Of a DNA stretch of 64,000 nt, positions 46,584 to 57,421 are shown one piece after another. Positions within the stretch are counted from its first letter, which is position 1, and the number at the start of each line of letters is the position of its first letter. Under the pieces are notes generated by a model, which was not told where the DNA came from, did not search any database, and saw nothing but the letters and a program-made list of their open reading frames with translations. Made by a program: the position numbers and the translations under genes. Source of the stretch: AP-15 sp963796155 (lineage in GTDB: Bacteria > Pseudomonadota > Alphaproteobacteria > ATCC43930 > CGMCC-115725); contig CAWCKT010000057.1 of assembly GCA_963796155.1 (NCBI GenBank), positions 124,001 to 188,000 of the forward strand. Reading direction: 5' to 3'.

Positions 46584-46802
46584 GTGAACAAGTTCAGCTG
46601 CACCAGGTCGTTAGGCGAGGAAATCTATTACGCGACGTTGATTGCTGAAAACGAACAGCAAGCACGAGAAATGGCGCTTGCGGAGACCAACAAGAAATTC
46701 TCGAAAAGCGGCGGACGCCTCCAAGAATGGAGCGCGAGGGTTCTCGAAGCGGATGTCGACGGCCCGGCCCGAATTATCGACTGCGGCTACCGCGAGGCGT
46801 GA
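46584..46802 (+). CDS. Small hypothetical protein
   Basis: A 72-residue protein opening NKFSCTRSLGEEIYYATLIA then ENEQQAREMALAETNKKFSK, with GTG 46584 after GGCGGAGAC. I do not recognise the family. The mixture of one strand and two charged helices looks folded, and codon use is less GC-skewed than in neighbouring genes. It sits alone between the aminotransferase (divergent) and uvrB. Confidence 0.55.
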   Translation: MNKFSCTRSLGEEIYYATLIAENEQQAREMALAETNKKFSKSGGRLQEWSARVLEADVDGPARIIDCGYREA

Positions 46803-47112
46803 CACGCATTGTCCAAGCTTGACCGGGCCGGCGGCCGTCGTTGAGCGCAAGATTGCCATAGTCGTATCGTAGGGTCGCGGCTCGGCGGCGCTCCCCGAGG
46901 CGACGCGGAAGCCGGGCCTGCTACAACCTGAGGCAGAATCCTCCTGAATCCTACCTGCGATATCAGGAGGACGGAGGATCCGGGACTCTATTTAAGGTTG
47001 TGACTCGCCGCGACACAGGCATAGGCGCAGCAACCGCCCAGACGCTCGTGATCGCCAATGTCGCGGCATCGCCTCGTCTGACCTATATACAACGCAGCGC
47101 GCTGCCTATCCG
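46803..47112. other. Intergenic region upstream of uvrB
   Basis: No gene is visible. An inverted repeat CCTCCTGA (46940-46947) and TCAGGAGG (46963-46970) with a 15-base loop could form a hairpin. I looked for a LexA-type box (GTTC, seven bases, GTTC) and did not find one. The only AT-rich tracts are TTTAAGGTTG near 46990 and TATATACAA near 47085, which could be promoter parts. Confidence 0.4.
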
Positions 47113-49318
<2,206 letters not shown>

Positions 49319-49332
<14 letters not shown>

Positions 49333-50122
49333 GCCTGATCGAACCGAGGCGAGGCCGGCGCCGCCGGTCCCGCAGGCGGCGCTGGTAACCGGCGGCGCGC
49401 AGCGGATCGGCCGCGCTCTGGTTCTTGCCCTCGTCGAAGACGGTTTCGCCGTCGCCATTCACTTCCACCGTTCGCGTGCGGCGGCCGAAAATCTCGTTGA
49501 GGTGATCCGCAACAAGGGCGGCACAGCAGTGGCGCTCGGCGCCGATCTCGGCGACGAAACCGCGGTCAAAAAGTTGCTGCCGCTCGCCGAACACGCACTC
49601 GGGCCGATCGGCTGCCTGGTCAACAACGCCGGCGTCTTTGCCGACGACACGGCTGAGACCGCGACCCGGGAGAGCTGGGATCTGCATCTCGCCGTCAATC
49701 TGCGAGCGCCGTTCGTGCTTATCCAGGGTCTCGCGGCGAGATTGCCGACGGATACGAACGGTGTCGTTGTCAATCTGCTGGACCAGCGGGTGTGGTCCCT
49801 TACCCCCTATTTCGTCTCCTATACCCTCTCAAAGGCGGGACTGTGGACCCTGACCCAGACGTTGGCTCTTGCCTTGGCGCCGCGCATCCGGGTGAACGGG
49901 ATCGGACCGGGCCCAGCATTGCCGAGTGCACGGCAGAGCGCAGAGGAATTTGCCAGGCAATGCGCTATAATGCCGTTGCGTCGCGGCACCAACCCGCAGG
50001 AGATCGCGGCCGCGCTGCGCTTTATCCTATCGGCCCCGGCCATGACCGGTCAGATGATCGCCCTCGACGGCGGGCAGCATCTCGGATGGGCGCAACCGCA
50101 GCGCCCGCCGGTCATCGAATAG
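49319..50122 (+). CDS. FolM-like SDR family reductase
   Basis: A 267-residue short-chain dehydrogenase. The NADP motif is VTGGAQRIGRALVLALVEDG, the central NNAGVF is present, and the catalytic YxxxK is SYTLSKAG. As in FolM-type pteridine reductases the usual Ser is replaced: the segment before Tyr reads VVNLLDQRVWSLTPYFV. The C-terminal MTGQMIALDGGQHLGW matches that branch, which reduces dihydromonapterin or dihydrobiopterin. GTG 49319 overlaps the 3' end of uvrB by 14 bases, so translation is coupled. A pterin reductase in a run that also makes molybdopterin is notable but does not prove a link. Confidence 0.82.
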
Positions 50123-50452
50123 ATGGCTCGCGCTGTGCGGGAACGGAATGCTCGCCGGAGCCAGGTGCTAAGCCGAGGATTCGGCTCGATTCTTGGCCGT
50201 CGATTCAGCGCGTCAGCAAATTGTTCACAGGCAATGTGACAATGGTGCGACAAGGCTTCAAACGATCCGATCGCCGGATCTGTTCAAAAAAATTAACCAT
50301 CAAATCGGAAAGATGCGTTAAATCAGCTAGTTGCTATATTGCCTAAAATTTAAGCAAAATGATGGAAGTCCGACAATGGCTGTGATCCCGGTTCCCTCGC
50401 TCCAACTTTTCAACAAAGTTATCCACCGATTTCGGGGATACATGGAATTGCG
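50123..50452. other. Promoter-type intergenic region upstream of uvrC
   Basis: No gene is visible. The part 50262-50365 is unusually AT-rich for this genome (for example AAAAAAATTAACC and TAAAATTTAAGC), which would suit a promoter. No LexA box of the GTTC-N7-GTTC form was found. It separates uvrB plus SDR from the uvrC operon. Confidence 0.4.
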
Positions 50453-52654
50453 ATGGCATCTCAGCCAGTTGACGATTCGATGACGGGACCGATTGACGAG
50501 ATTATGACGGAAGCCAACGCGGTTGGGCCGGCGCGACGTCGCGCCGTGCAGCGAAGCAAGCTGCCGCCGATGGATCCCCGCAGGGCACCAGGGGCCTTCG
50601 CCGGGTTTCCTCAGACGGCGGAGGGAATAGACGTGCCGCGGGTTGACGATCCCACCGCCGCGCACGCGCCGCCGAGGGGGATCGCCGCAGGCGCCGCTGT
50701 GATCCGAGAGGCACTCAGGACGATGCCGGCGCAGCCCGGTGTCTACCGCATGCTCGACCGCAAGGGGGACGGGCTCTATGTCGGCAAAGCGCGAAATCTG
50801 AAGAGTCGGGTCCAAAACTACGCCCATCCCGCCGGGCTGTCGAACAGGCTGCGGCGCATGATTGCCGAGACCGCTGCCGTCGACATCGTCGTTACCCATA
50901 CCGAGGCGGAAGCGCTGCTGCTCGAATGTAACATGATCAAGCGGCTGATGCCTCGCTACAATGTATTGTTGCGGGACGACAAGTCGTTTCCGTTTATCCA
51001 TCTCACTACAGGTCACGACTTTCCGCAGCTCACCAAATATCGCGGCGCGCGAAACAAGGACGGCAGCTATTTCGGCCCATTCGCCTCAGCAGGCGCGGTC
51101 AATCGTACCCTGGTGACCCTGCAAAAGGCGTTCCTATTGCGCTCCTGCAGCGACAGCGTTTTCGCCACTCGCACGCGGCCGTGCCTACTTTACCAAATCA
51201 AGCGGTGCAGCGCGCCTTGCGTCGGCCGTATCGGCGGCGAGGATTACGCGGCGCTGATAGACGAGGCACGTGGGTTCCTGTCCGGCCGAAGCGACAACGT
51301 GCAACAGCGGCTGGCCGGCGAGATGCAGGCCGCGGCAGAAGCCCTAGATTTCGAGGCGGCGGCGTTGCTTCGCGATCGGATTCGCGCCTTGTCGTTGGTC
51401 CAAGGTCATCAAGATATTCACGTCGCGGGGGTCGTCGATGCCGACGTGATCGCCGCGCATCAGGCAGGGGGACAGACCTGCGTCCAGGTTTTCTTCTTCC
51501 GAGGCGGCCAGAACTGGGGCAACCGCGCCTACTTCCCAAGCCACGACCGCCAGCTCTCGGTCGAGGAAGTGCTCACTTCGTTCGTCGGCCAGTTCTACGA
51601 CAACCGCGCGAAACCACCTATGGTGCTGTTGAGCCATCGGCTCGTCGAGCAGGAGCTGGTCGAAGAGGCTCTGTCGCTCGGCGGCGAGAGCGTCACGCTT
51701 TCGGTGCCACGGCGCGGGGACAAGAAAAAGCTCGTCGGCCGCATTCTTGCAGCGGCGCGCGAGGCGCTCGGACGGCGGCTCGCCGAAAGCGCGTCGCAGC
51801 GTCAGCTGCTCGATGGGGTTGCCGTCGCCTTCGGCCTCGACGGTCCACTCAATCGCATCGAGGTCTACGACAACAGCCACATCCAGGGCACACACGCAGT
51901 CGGCGCGATGATCGTCGCCGGCCCGGATGGGCTCATCAAGCATGCTTATCGAAAATTTACGATCCGCGGAGGCGCTCCCCCGCAGCCCGTTTCAAGCGGT
52001 ACCCACCCTCACCCCCCTATCGCCGACGCGACGGGTCCCCCCCTCTCCCGTCGTGCAGGAGAGGGTGCAGACCCCCGGATCACAATCCGCGGGGAGGCGG
52101 GTGAGGGTGTCTTGGGTGGCGACGATTACGCGATGATGCGCGAGGTCTTGCAGCGCCGCTTTGGGCGGGCACTCAAGGAGGATCCCGAGCGCGACCGGGG
52201 TACCTGGCCCGATCTCGTGCTGATTGACGGTGGCCAGGGCCAGCTCAGCGTCGCGCTAGGCGTGCTCGAGGAGCTCGGCATCGACGACATCGCGATCGGC
52301 GCGATCGCCAAGGGGCCCGACCGCAATGCCGGGCGGGAGCGCTTCTTTCTGCCCGGCAGGGCGCCATTCTCGCTCGATCCGCGCGACCCCGTCCTTTACT
52401 TCCTACAGCGCCTGCGCGACGAGGCGCACCGTTTCGCGATCGGGACGCACCGCGCCAAGCGGACAAAGGCGTTGGGACGCTCACCGCTCGACGAGATCGC
52501 CGGGATCGGGGTGCGGCGCAAGCAGGCGCTGCTGCACCATTTCGGCTCGGCGCGCGCGGTCGCCCGCGCCGGCCTCGGCGAGTTGGAGCGGGTTGCCGGC
52601 ATCAGCAAGACCGTCGCCAAAAAGATTTATGATCATTTCCACGCCGATGGATAA
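50453..52654 (+). CDS. uvrC: Excinuclease ABC subunit UvrC with an in-frame palindromic insertion
   Basis: A 733-residue endonuclease of nucleotide excision repair; about 620 is usual. Its GIY-YIG nuclease follows a ~80-residue low-complexity extension (QPGVYRMLDRKGDGLYVGKA), then a UVR motif (AAEALDFEAAALLRDRIRAL), the RNase H-like nuclease (NRIEVYDNSHIQGTHAVGAM) and a C-terminal helix-hairpin-helix pair. After KFTIRGG about 48 residues interrupt the sequence before GDDYAMMREVLQRRF, encoded by a palindrome-rich element (see the separate entry). Start ATG 50453 has a weak ribosome site, so the true start could be later, such as the in-frame ATG of PPMDPRRAP. It begins the operon uvrC, pgsA, mobB, moeA, moaD, moaE. 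Confidence 0.94.
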   Translation: MASQPVDDSMTGPIDEIMTEANAVGPARRRAVQRSKLPPMDPRRAPGAFAGFPQTAEGIDVPRVDDPTAAHAPPRGIAAGAAVIREALRTMPAQPGVYRMLDRKGDGLYVGKARNLKSRVQNYAHPAGLSNRLRRMIAETAAVDIVVTHTEAEALLLECNMIKRLMPRYNVLLRDDKSFPFIHLTTGHDFPQLTKYRGARNKDGSYFGPFASAGAVNRTLVTLQKAFLLRSCSDSVFATRTRPCLLYQIKRCSAPCVGRIGGEDYAALIDEARGFLSGRSDNVQQRLAGEMQAAAEALDFEAAALLRDRIRALSLVQGHQDIHVAGVVDADVIAAHQAGGQTCVQVFFFRGGQNWGNRAYFPSHDRQLSVEEVLTSFVGQFYDNRAKPPMVLLSHRLVEQELVEEALSLGGESVTLSVPRRGDKKKLVGRILAAAREALGRRLAESASQRQLLDGVAVAFGLDGPLNRIEVYDNSHIQGTHAVGAMIVAGPDGLIKHAYRKFTIRGGAPPQPVSSGTHPHPPIADATGPPLSRRAGEGADPRITIRGEAGEGVLGGDDYAMMREVLQRRFGRALKEDPERDRGTWPDLVLIDGGQGQLSVALGVLEELGIDDIAIGAIAKGPDRNAGRERFFLPGRAPFSLDPRDPVLYFLQRLRDEAHRFAIGTHRAKRTKALGRSPLDEIAGIGVRRKQALLHHFGSARAVARAGLGELERVAGISKTVAKKIYDHFHADG
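51973..52117 (+). repeat. Palindromic element inserted in frame within uvrC
   Basis: The outer arms CACCCTCACCC (52004-52014) and GGGTGAGGGTG (52099-52109) pair, and an inner stem CCCTCTCC (52041-52048) pairs with GGAGAGGG (52058-52065). The translated product is Pro/Gly/Arg-rich (THPHPPIADATG, LSRRAGEGADP), as expected of non-coding repeat read through. ATCCGCGG occurs at both sides (51962-51969 and 52085-52092), which may be a duplication or part of the element. The reading frame is kept. Insertion limits are judged from the UvrC core KFTIRG...GDDYAMM, not from an alignment. Confidence 0.6.
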
Positions 52655-52700
52655 GATGCCGGCCGGTCCCTCTTGTTCTCTTTCCCACCGGGAGTGGTGC

Positions 52701-53306
52701 GTGCCGCTTACCAGCCTTCCCAACCTGCTGACCTTGTCGCGCATCCTCGTGATACCGGTCGTGATCGGCAGTTTTTATTTGCCGGGCGACTACGCCCGGT
52801 GGTTCGCCTGCGCGCTGTTCTCGGCGGCGGCGGTGACCGATTGGCTCGACGGACATGTGGCGCGGCGTTGGCAGCAGCAGTCAGAAATCGGTCGTTTTCT
52901 CGATCCGATCGCCGACAAGCTGTTGGTTTCGGCGACGCTCTTCATGCTGACCACATTCGGGCGGCTTTCGGCGGAGGCGGTGCTGCCGGCTCTGGTGATC
53001 CTGTGCCGCGAAATCCTGGTGTCCGGACTGCGCGAGTACCTCGCGGGTCTGCGCGTCGGCATGCCGGTATCGCGGCTTGCCAAGTGGAAGACGGTGATCC
53101 AGATGGTCGCCATCGGCGTGCTGATCGTCGGCGATGCGGGTCCCGGATTTTTACCGGTCGCCGCGATCGGCGAGACATTGCTGTGGATCGCGGCGTTGCT
53201 GACATTGGTGACCGGTTATGACTATTTGCGGGCCGGGTTCCGGCACATGGCCCGCCCGCCGCGCGCCCACTCGATCGTCCGCCGCAAATCGCAGCGTCTA
53301 GCCTAG
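52701..53306 (+). CDS. pgsA: CDP-diacylglycerol--glycerol-3-phosphate 3-phosphatidyltransferase
   Basis: A 201-residue inner-membrane enzyme making phosphatidylglycerophosphate, the precursor of phosphatidylglycerol and cardiolipin. The CDP-alcohol phosphotransferase signature is complete: DGHVARRWQQQSEIGRFLDP with the later IADK aspartate. Membrane segments include LLTLSRILVIPVVIG, IQMVAIGVLIVGDAG and TLLWIAALLTLVTGY. GTG 52701 follows GGGAGTGG; the longer open frame upstream overlaps uvrC. It is second in the uvrC-moaE operon, 46 bases after uvrC. Confidence 0.93.
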   Translation: MPLTSLPNLLTLSRILVIPVVIGSFYLPGDYARWFACALFSAAAVTDWLDGHVARRWQQQSEIGRFLDPIADKLLVSATLFMLTTFGRLSAEAVLPALVILCREILVSGLREYLAGLRVGMPVSRLAKWKTVIQMVAIGVLIVGDAGPGFLPVAAIGETLLWIAALLTLVTGYDYLRAGFRHMARPPRAHSIVRRKSQRLA

Positions 53307-53363
53307 CAGTACGTTGCGGCGGCCGCCGTCAGCCCCCAAGTGAGACCGCAAGGATGGGCAGCG

Positions 53364-53873
53364 ATGCGGATCTTCGGTCTCGCCGGTTGGAGCGGCAGCG
53401 GCAAGACGACATTGATGACGGCGCTGATCCCCGAACTCATCTTTCGCGGGGTTACGGTGTCGACGTTGAAACACGCGCATCACGCCTTCGACGTCGATCA
53501 ACCGGGCAAGGATTCCTGGCGGCATCGCCACGCGGGAGCGCGCGAGGTCATGGTCTCCTCACAAAATCGCTGGGCGCTGATGCATGAGCTACGCGGCGCG
53601 CTCGAACCGTCGTTCGACGAGCTGGTGCGCCGGATGACCCCGGTCGATCTGCTCCTTGTCGAGGGTTTCAAACGGCACCCCCACCCAAAGATCGAGGTCT
53701 ACCGTCCCTCGCTCGGAAAACCTTTGTTGCATCCCGAGGACCCTTTCGTCGTCGCGATCGCTTCCGACGAGACGCTGCCCGAGCTCCCGCTGCCGTGCTT
53801 GCCGCTGTCCGATGCAGGAGCGATCGCCACCTTCATCCTCGCTCACGAAGAGTGTGACCGATGGCCCAGTTGA
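53364..53873 (+). CDS. mobB: Molybdopterin-guanine dinucleotide biosynthesis protein MobB
   Basis: A 169-residue GTP-binding accessory protein of molybdenum-cofactor maturation. The P-loop is GLAGWSGSGKTTLMTALIPE, and conserved KHAHHAFDVDQPGKDSWRHR and VDLLLVEGFKRHPHPKIEVY follow, the latter with the Mo-family D-LLLVEGF motif. It helps MobA attach GMP to molybdopterin. Start ATG 53364 is judged from an AAGGATGG site and the absence of signal before it. Its 3' end overlaps moeA by 13 bases. MobA itself is not in the window. Confidence 0.92.
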   Translation: MRIFGLAGWSGSGKTTLMTALIPELIFRGVTVSTLKHAHHAFDVDQPGKDSWRHRHAGAREVMVSSQNRWALMHELRGALEPSFDELVRRMTPVDLLLVEGFKRHPHPKIEVYRPSLGKPLLHPEDPFVVAIASDETLPELPLPCLPLSDAGAIATFILAHEECDRWPS

Positions 53874-55114
53874 GCGACGATTGCTTTGCCTTCGGCGGCG
53901 TTCTGCTAAGCGTCGAGGCGGCGCTCGGGCGGATCGAGGAGCGCGTCGTGCCGGTGGTCGAGGAGGAGGCCGTCCCGGTCAACGACGCCTGCGGCCGGAT
54001 CCTTTCCCGCGATCTCGGTGCGGGAATGGACCTGCCGCCATACGACAACAGCGCGGTCGACGGCTACGCCATCGCTCATGCCGATCTACTGTCCGATCGC
54101 GAGACCGTGCTGCCGGTCGGTGGGCGTGCCGCTGCCGGGCATCCGCTCGGCCGAAAGTTGCGGTCAGGCGAGGCGATCCGCATCTTCACCGGCGCGCCGA
54201 TGCCGGACGGCGCCGACACGGTCATGATGCAGGAGGACTGCGTCGTAATCGGCGATCGGGTCCAGCTCAAGCCCGGCATCCGCAAGGGCGCCAACCGCCG
54301 CCACGCCGGCGAGGACCTTGTGAAGGGCTCGCTGGCGCTGCCGGCTGGGCATCGGCTGCGCCCGGCCGATCTGGGGCTTGCCACCGCCCTCGGCAACAAC
54401 CTGTTGCCTGTCTTCCGGAAGCTGCGCGCGGCATTGCTGTCGACGGGCGACGAGGTAAGCGACCCGGGTGCGCCCTTGCCGCCCGGTTCGATCTACGACG
54501 CCAACCGGATTATGCTGAAAGCACTGCTCGAAGGGCTCGGCTGCGTCGTCGACGATTTCGGGATTCAGCCCGATCGAACGGGCCCACTCGCCGATGCGTT
54601 CGCATCGGCTGCGGCTGGGCACGACCTGATCGTGACCTCCGGCGGCGTCTCGACCGGCGAGGAAGATCACGTCAAGTCGGTCATCGAGCAGCTCGGTAGC
54701 CTGCATTTCTGGCGGCTCGCGATCAAGCCGGGGCGGCCGGTGGCACTCGGCCAGGTCGGCGGAGTGCCATTGATTGGCCTTCCCGGCAATCCGGTAGCTG
54801 CGATCGTGACGTTCGTCGTCCTCGCCCGTCCGCTGATCGCCCGGCTCGCCGGCGCGGCGGCCTGCGTGCCTCGACTATTCCCAGTCCGCACCGGTTTCGC
54901 CTATCGCAAGAAACCGGGCCGGCGGGAGTATCTCCGGGCGAGCCTGGAGCGCGACGGCAATGACGTCATCGCTGTCAAATACCCGAGAGACGGAGCAGGG
55001 ATACTTTCCTCGATCGTCCGATCAGAGGGACTGGTCATTCTCGACGAGGCGTCGAGCGAGCTCGCGGCCGGCAGCATGGTCGATTTCCTGCCCTTTTCCG
55101 AGGTGATCGGGTGA
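53861..55114 (+). CDS. moeA: Molybdopterin molybdenumtransferase
   Basis: A 417-residue enzyme that inserts molybdate into adenylylated molybdopterin. Visible landmarks are MDLPPYDNSAVDGYAIAHAD, the IFTGAPMPDGADTVMMQED segment, STGDEV and SGGVSTGEEDHVKSV in the MoaB/MogA-like domain, and GLPGNPVAAIVTF. ATG 53861 overlaps the end of mobB by 13 bases, and its last four bases overlap the moaD start (GTGA), so the cluster is translationally coupled. It provides cofactor for enzymes such as MsrP, encoded about 11 kb away. Confidence 0.94.
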   Translation: MAQLSDDCFAFGGVLLSVEAALGRIEERVVPVVEEEAVPVNDACGRILSRDLGAGMDLPPYDNSAVDGYAIAHADLLSDRETVLPVGGRAAAGHPLGRKLRSGEAIRIFTGAPMPDGADTVMMQEDCVVIGDRVQLKPGIRKGANRRHAGEDLVKGSLALPAGHRLRPADLGLATALGNNLLPVFRKLRAALLSTGDEVSDPGAPLPPGSIYDANRIMLKALLEGLGCVVDDFGIQPDRTGPLADAFASAAAGHDLIVTSGGVSTGEEDHVKSVIEQLGSLHFWRLAIKPGRPVALGQVGGVPLIGLPGNPVAAIVTFVVLARPLIARLAGAAACVPRLFPVRTGFAYRKKPGRREYLRASLERDGNDVIAVKYPRDGAGILSSIVRSEGLVILDEASSELAAGSMVDFLPFSEVIG

Positions 55115-55362
55115 AATTGCTCTATTTCGCCTGGCTGCGGACGCGCCTCGGCTGCGCAGAGGAGGAAATCGCGTTGCCGGCTCGGGTCAGGGACGTGGCG
55201 GGGCTACTCGACTGGCTGCGATCGCGCGGCGGCCGGTATGCCGAGGCATTGCGGGACCTTTCGGTCGTTCGTGTTGCGGTCAACCAGACTTATGTCGGAT
55301 GGGAGCATCCTCTGCAGGAGGGCGACGAGGTCGCCATTTTTCCGCCGGTCACCGGAGGCTGA
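55111..55362 (+). CDS. moaD: Molybdopterin synthase sulfur-carrier subunit MoaD
   Basis: An 83-residue ubiquitin-fold sulfur carrier ending in the obligatory Gly-Gly (AIFPPVTGG), where thiocarboxylate forms. KLLYFAWLRTRLGCAEEEI and VAVNQTYVGWEHPLQEGDEV fit MoaD well. GTG 55111 overlaps the moeA stop by four bases. It pairs with MoaE, whose gene follows after four bases, to convert precursor Z into molybdopterin. Confidence 0.93.
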   Translation: MKLLYFAWLRTRLGCAEEEIALPARVRDVAGLLDWLRSRGGRYAEALRDLSVVRVAVNQTYVGWEHPLQEGDEVAIFPPVTGG

Positions 55363-55366
55363 GGCA

Positions 55367-55822
55367 ATGATCCGGGTACAGCGTGAGGATTTCGATGTCG
55401 GCAGCGAGCTGGAGCGCCTTACCGCCGGCAATCATCGCATCGGCGGAGTAGCGAGCTTTATCGGGTTGGTGCGCGACATGGGCGGTGGTGACCCCGTCTC
55501 TGCGCTGACCCTGGAGCATTATCAGGGCATGACCGAGAAAAAGCTCGCCGAGATCGAGGCCGAGGCGCGTCGGCGCTGGCCGCTCGATGCCGCGCTCGTT
55601 ATCCATCGTTACGGCAGGCTCGAACCCGGCGACCGCATTGTTCTTGTCGCCACCGCCTCGCCGCACCGCGAAGCGGCGCTCGCCGCCTGCCACTTCCTGA
55701 TCGACTGGCTGAAGACCGAAGCGCCGTTCTGGAAGAGCGAGGAGACGCCGGCGGGCGAACGCTGGGTCGAGGCCCGTCGTGAAGACGCCGCCGCGCGGGA
55801 GCGCTGGACGCCCCCACTGTAG
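55367..55822 (+). CDS. moaE: Molybdopterin synthase catalytic subunit MoaE
   Basis: A 151-residue MoaE: GGVASFIGLVRDMGGGDPVS, LTLEHYQGMTEKKLAEIEAE, VIHRYGRLEPGDRIVLVATA, SPHREAALAACHFLIDWLKT and the active-site lysines in APFWKSEETPAGERW. ATG 55367 starts four bases after the moaD stop. With MoaD it forms molybdopterin synthase. It is the last gene of the uvrC-pgsA-mobB-moeA-moaD-moaE run; the convergent ilvE stops only eight bases away. Confidence 0.94.
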   Translation: MIRVQREDFDVGSELERLTAGNHRIGGVASFIGLVRDMGGGDPVSALTLEHYQGMTEKKLAEIEAEARRRWPLDAALVIHRYGRLEPGDRIVLVATASPHREAALAACHFLIDWLKTEAPFWKSEETPAGERWVEARREDAAARERWTPPL

Positions 55823-55829
55823 GCGGGGC

Positions 55830-56732
55830 TTAGGCTGCGGTCGCCACTTCCTTGCCGACGGTACGGTCAAAGTCTTCCCACATGAGCCGGCAGATCGCGC
55901 CCGGCGTGAAGCGGTAGTGGCCGACGTCGCCCGCAATTTCGCCGACCGGCGTCACCTCGGCCGCTGAGCCGGTCAGAAACACTTCTTCGGCTTTGGCGAA
56001 CTCGTCAGGCATGATCGCCCGCTCGACCACTTTGATGCCGCGCCGGCGTGCGAGACTGATGACGGTCTTGCGGGTGATCCCATTGAGAAAGCAGTCCGGC
56101 GTTGGGGTATGCAGCTCGCCGTTGATCACGAGAAAAATATTCGCCCCTGTACCCTCGGCGAGCCGGCCGCGCCAATCGAGCATCAAGGCGTCGTCGAACC
56201 CCTCGGCTTCGGCCATATGCTTCGACAGCGTGCAAATCATATAGAGACCGGCTGCCTTCGCCTCGGTCGGCGCGGTGTGGGGCGCCGGGCGCGCCCAATT
56301 CGCCCATTTCATGCGAATGCCCTTGGCCCGCGCCTCCGGCGAGAAATAGGCGGGCCACTCCCAGGCGGCGAGCGCTAGGTGGATTTTGGTCGCCTGCGCC
56401 GACACCCCCATTTGCTCGGCGCCACGCCAAGCGATCGGGCGGACGTAGCCGTCGACGATGTCGTTCGCCGAGATCAGTTCGTGAGTAGCTTTGGCTAGAT
56501 CATCCATGCTGGCCGGCACTTCGAAGCCGAGGATCCGCGCCGAGTTGCGAAGACGCTCGTTGTGATCCTCCAGCCGGAACACCTTGCCGTTGTAGACACG
56601 CTCGCCCTCGAAGACGCAACTCGCATAATGCAGTCCGTGGCTCAGCACGTGCAGCCGAGCATCGCGCCAGGGGACGAGGCGGCCGTCATACCAGATGAAG
56701 CCGTCGCGGTCGTCGAAGGGGATCATGGACAT
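55830..56732 (-). CDS. ilvE: Branched-chain-amino-acid aminotransferase
   Basis: A 300-residue fold-type IV PLP aminotransferase that makes or degrades leucine, isoleucine and valine. Landmarks are DARLHVLSHGLHYASCVFEG, RPIAWRGAEQMGV, the segment TEAKAAGLYMICTLSKHMAE carrying the PLP lysine region, and LAEGTGANIFLV followed by NGITRKTVISLARRRG. The start ATG 56732 has GAGGAAG upstream; a downstream ATG at 56726 is close behind. It is divergent from the MarR regulator, which starts 129 bases away, and convergent with moaE. That regulator may control it. Confidence 0.93.
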   Translation of the reverse strand: MSMIPFDDRDGFIWYDGRLVPWRDARLHVLSHGLHYASCVFEGERVYNGKVFRLEDHNERLRNSARILGFEVPASMDDLAKATHELISANDIVDGYVRPIAWRGAEQMGVSAQATKIHLALAAWEWPAYFSPEARAKGIRMKWANWARPAPHTAPTEAKAAGLYMICTLSKHMAEAEGFDDALMLDWRGRLAEGTGANIFLVINGELHTPTPDCFLNGITRKTVISLARRRGIKVVERAIMPDEFAKAEEVFLTGSAAEVTPVGEIAGDVGHYRFTPGAICRLMWEDFDRTVGKEVATAA

Positions 56733-56861
56733 GGAGGTCTTCCTCGCACGGAAACTGTCGGTTCGCATGGTCGGACAACTTGGAACCAACCGCCGGACCG
56801 CCATCGAGCCTTATACCGCAGAGAACGGTTTACGATATCCAAGGTTGCGAGATACGTCAAT

Positions 56862-57362
56862 ATGTCTGACATAAAATCACTCGCCCTCGCGCCTCGTCCA
56901 GCCGAGGATGACGTGCGTCAAGGGATCGAACTGCTGTTCTTCGCCTATCGCGATTTCACCGCAGAGCCCGACGCGATCCTCGCACGGTATGATTTCGGGC
57001 GCGCTCATCATCGCGTCATCCATTTCGTCGGTCGCCACCCGCAGATAACTGTCGGCGAGTTGCTCGGCATTCTGCGCATCACCAAGCAGAGTCTGAACCG
57101 CGTTCTCGGCGAACTCGTGCGGCAAGCCTTCATCGTCCAACGCCCGGGCGACTGGGACCGGCGGCAACGGCTTCTCGAACTCACGCTGAAGGGACGCGAG
57201 CTCGAGCGTCAGCTGTCGCAGCCGCAACGCGACCGTATCGCCAACGCCTATCGCCAAGCCGGGGCGCAGGCGGTAGAGGGTTTCCGCGAGGTGCTGCTTC
57301 GGATCATCGCCGACGAGGAGGACCGGCGCCGATTCGAGCGCATCTCGGCGGCCAAGCGTTGA
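56862..57362 (+). CDS. MarR family transcriptional regulator
   Basis: A 166-residue winged-helix regulator: FGRAHHRVIHFVGRHPQITV and ELLGILRITKQSLNRVLGEL form the helix-turn-helix, and RQAFIVQRPGDWDRRQRLLE is the wing with the DxRxR pattern, followed by LTLKGRELERQLS. MarR proteins usually repress their own and neighbouring genes and release DNA on binding small phenolic or oxidised ligands. It is divergent from ilvE. Its last codons and stop lie inside a 30-bp tandem duplication that also covers the start region of the response regulator, so the two are tightly linked. Confidence 0.87.
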   Translation: MSDIKSLALAPRPAEDDVRQGIELLFFAYRDFTAEPDAILARYDFGRAHHRVIHFVGRHPQITVGELLGILRITKQSLNRVLGELVRQAFIVQRPGDWDRRQRLLELTLKGRELERQLSQPQRDRIANAYRQAGAQAVEGFREVLLRIIADEEDRRRFERISAAKR

Positions 57363-57407
57363 TGGCGGATTTGTTATGCGGCCAAGCGTTGATGGCGGAT
57401 TTGTTAT
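57348..57407 (+). repeat. Exact 30-bp tandem duplication at the marR/response-regulator junction
   Basis: The 30 bases starting GCGGCCAAGCGTTGATGG at 57348 recur exactly at 57378. The first copy contains the marR stop codon (57360-57362). Both copies contain an ATGGCGGAT that can serve as an in-frame start for the response regulator. A third copy or degenerate flank is not present. Confidence 0.9.
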
Positions 57408-57421
57408 ATAGTACTCCCGTG

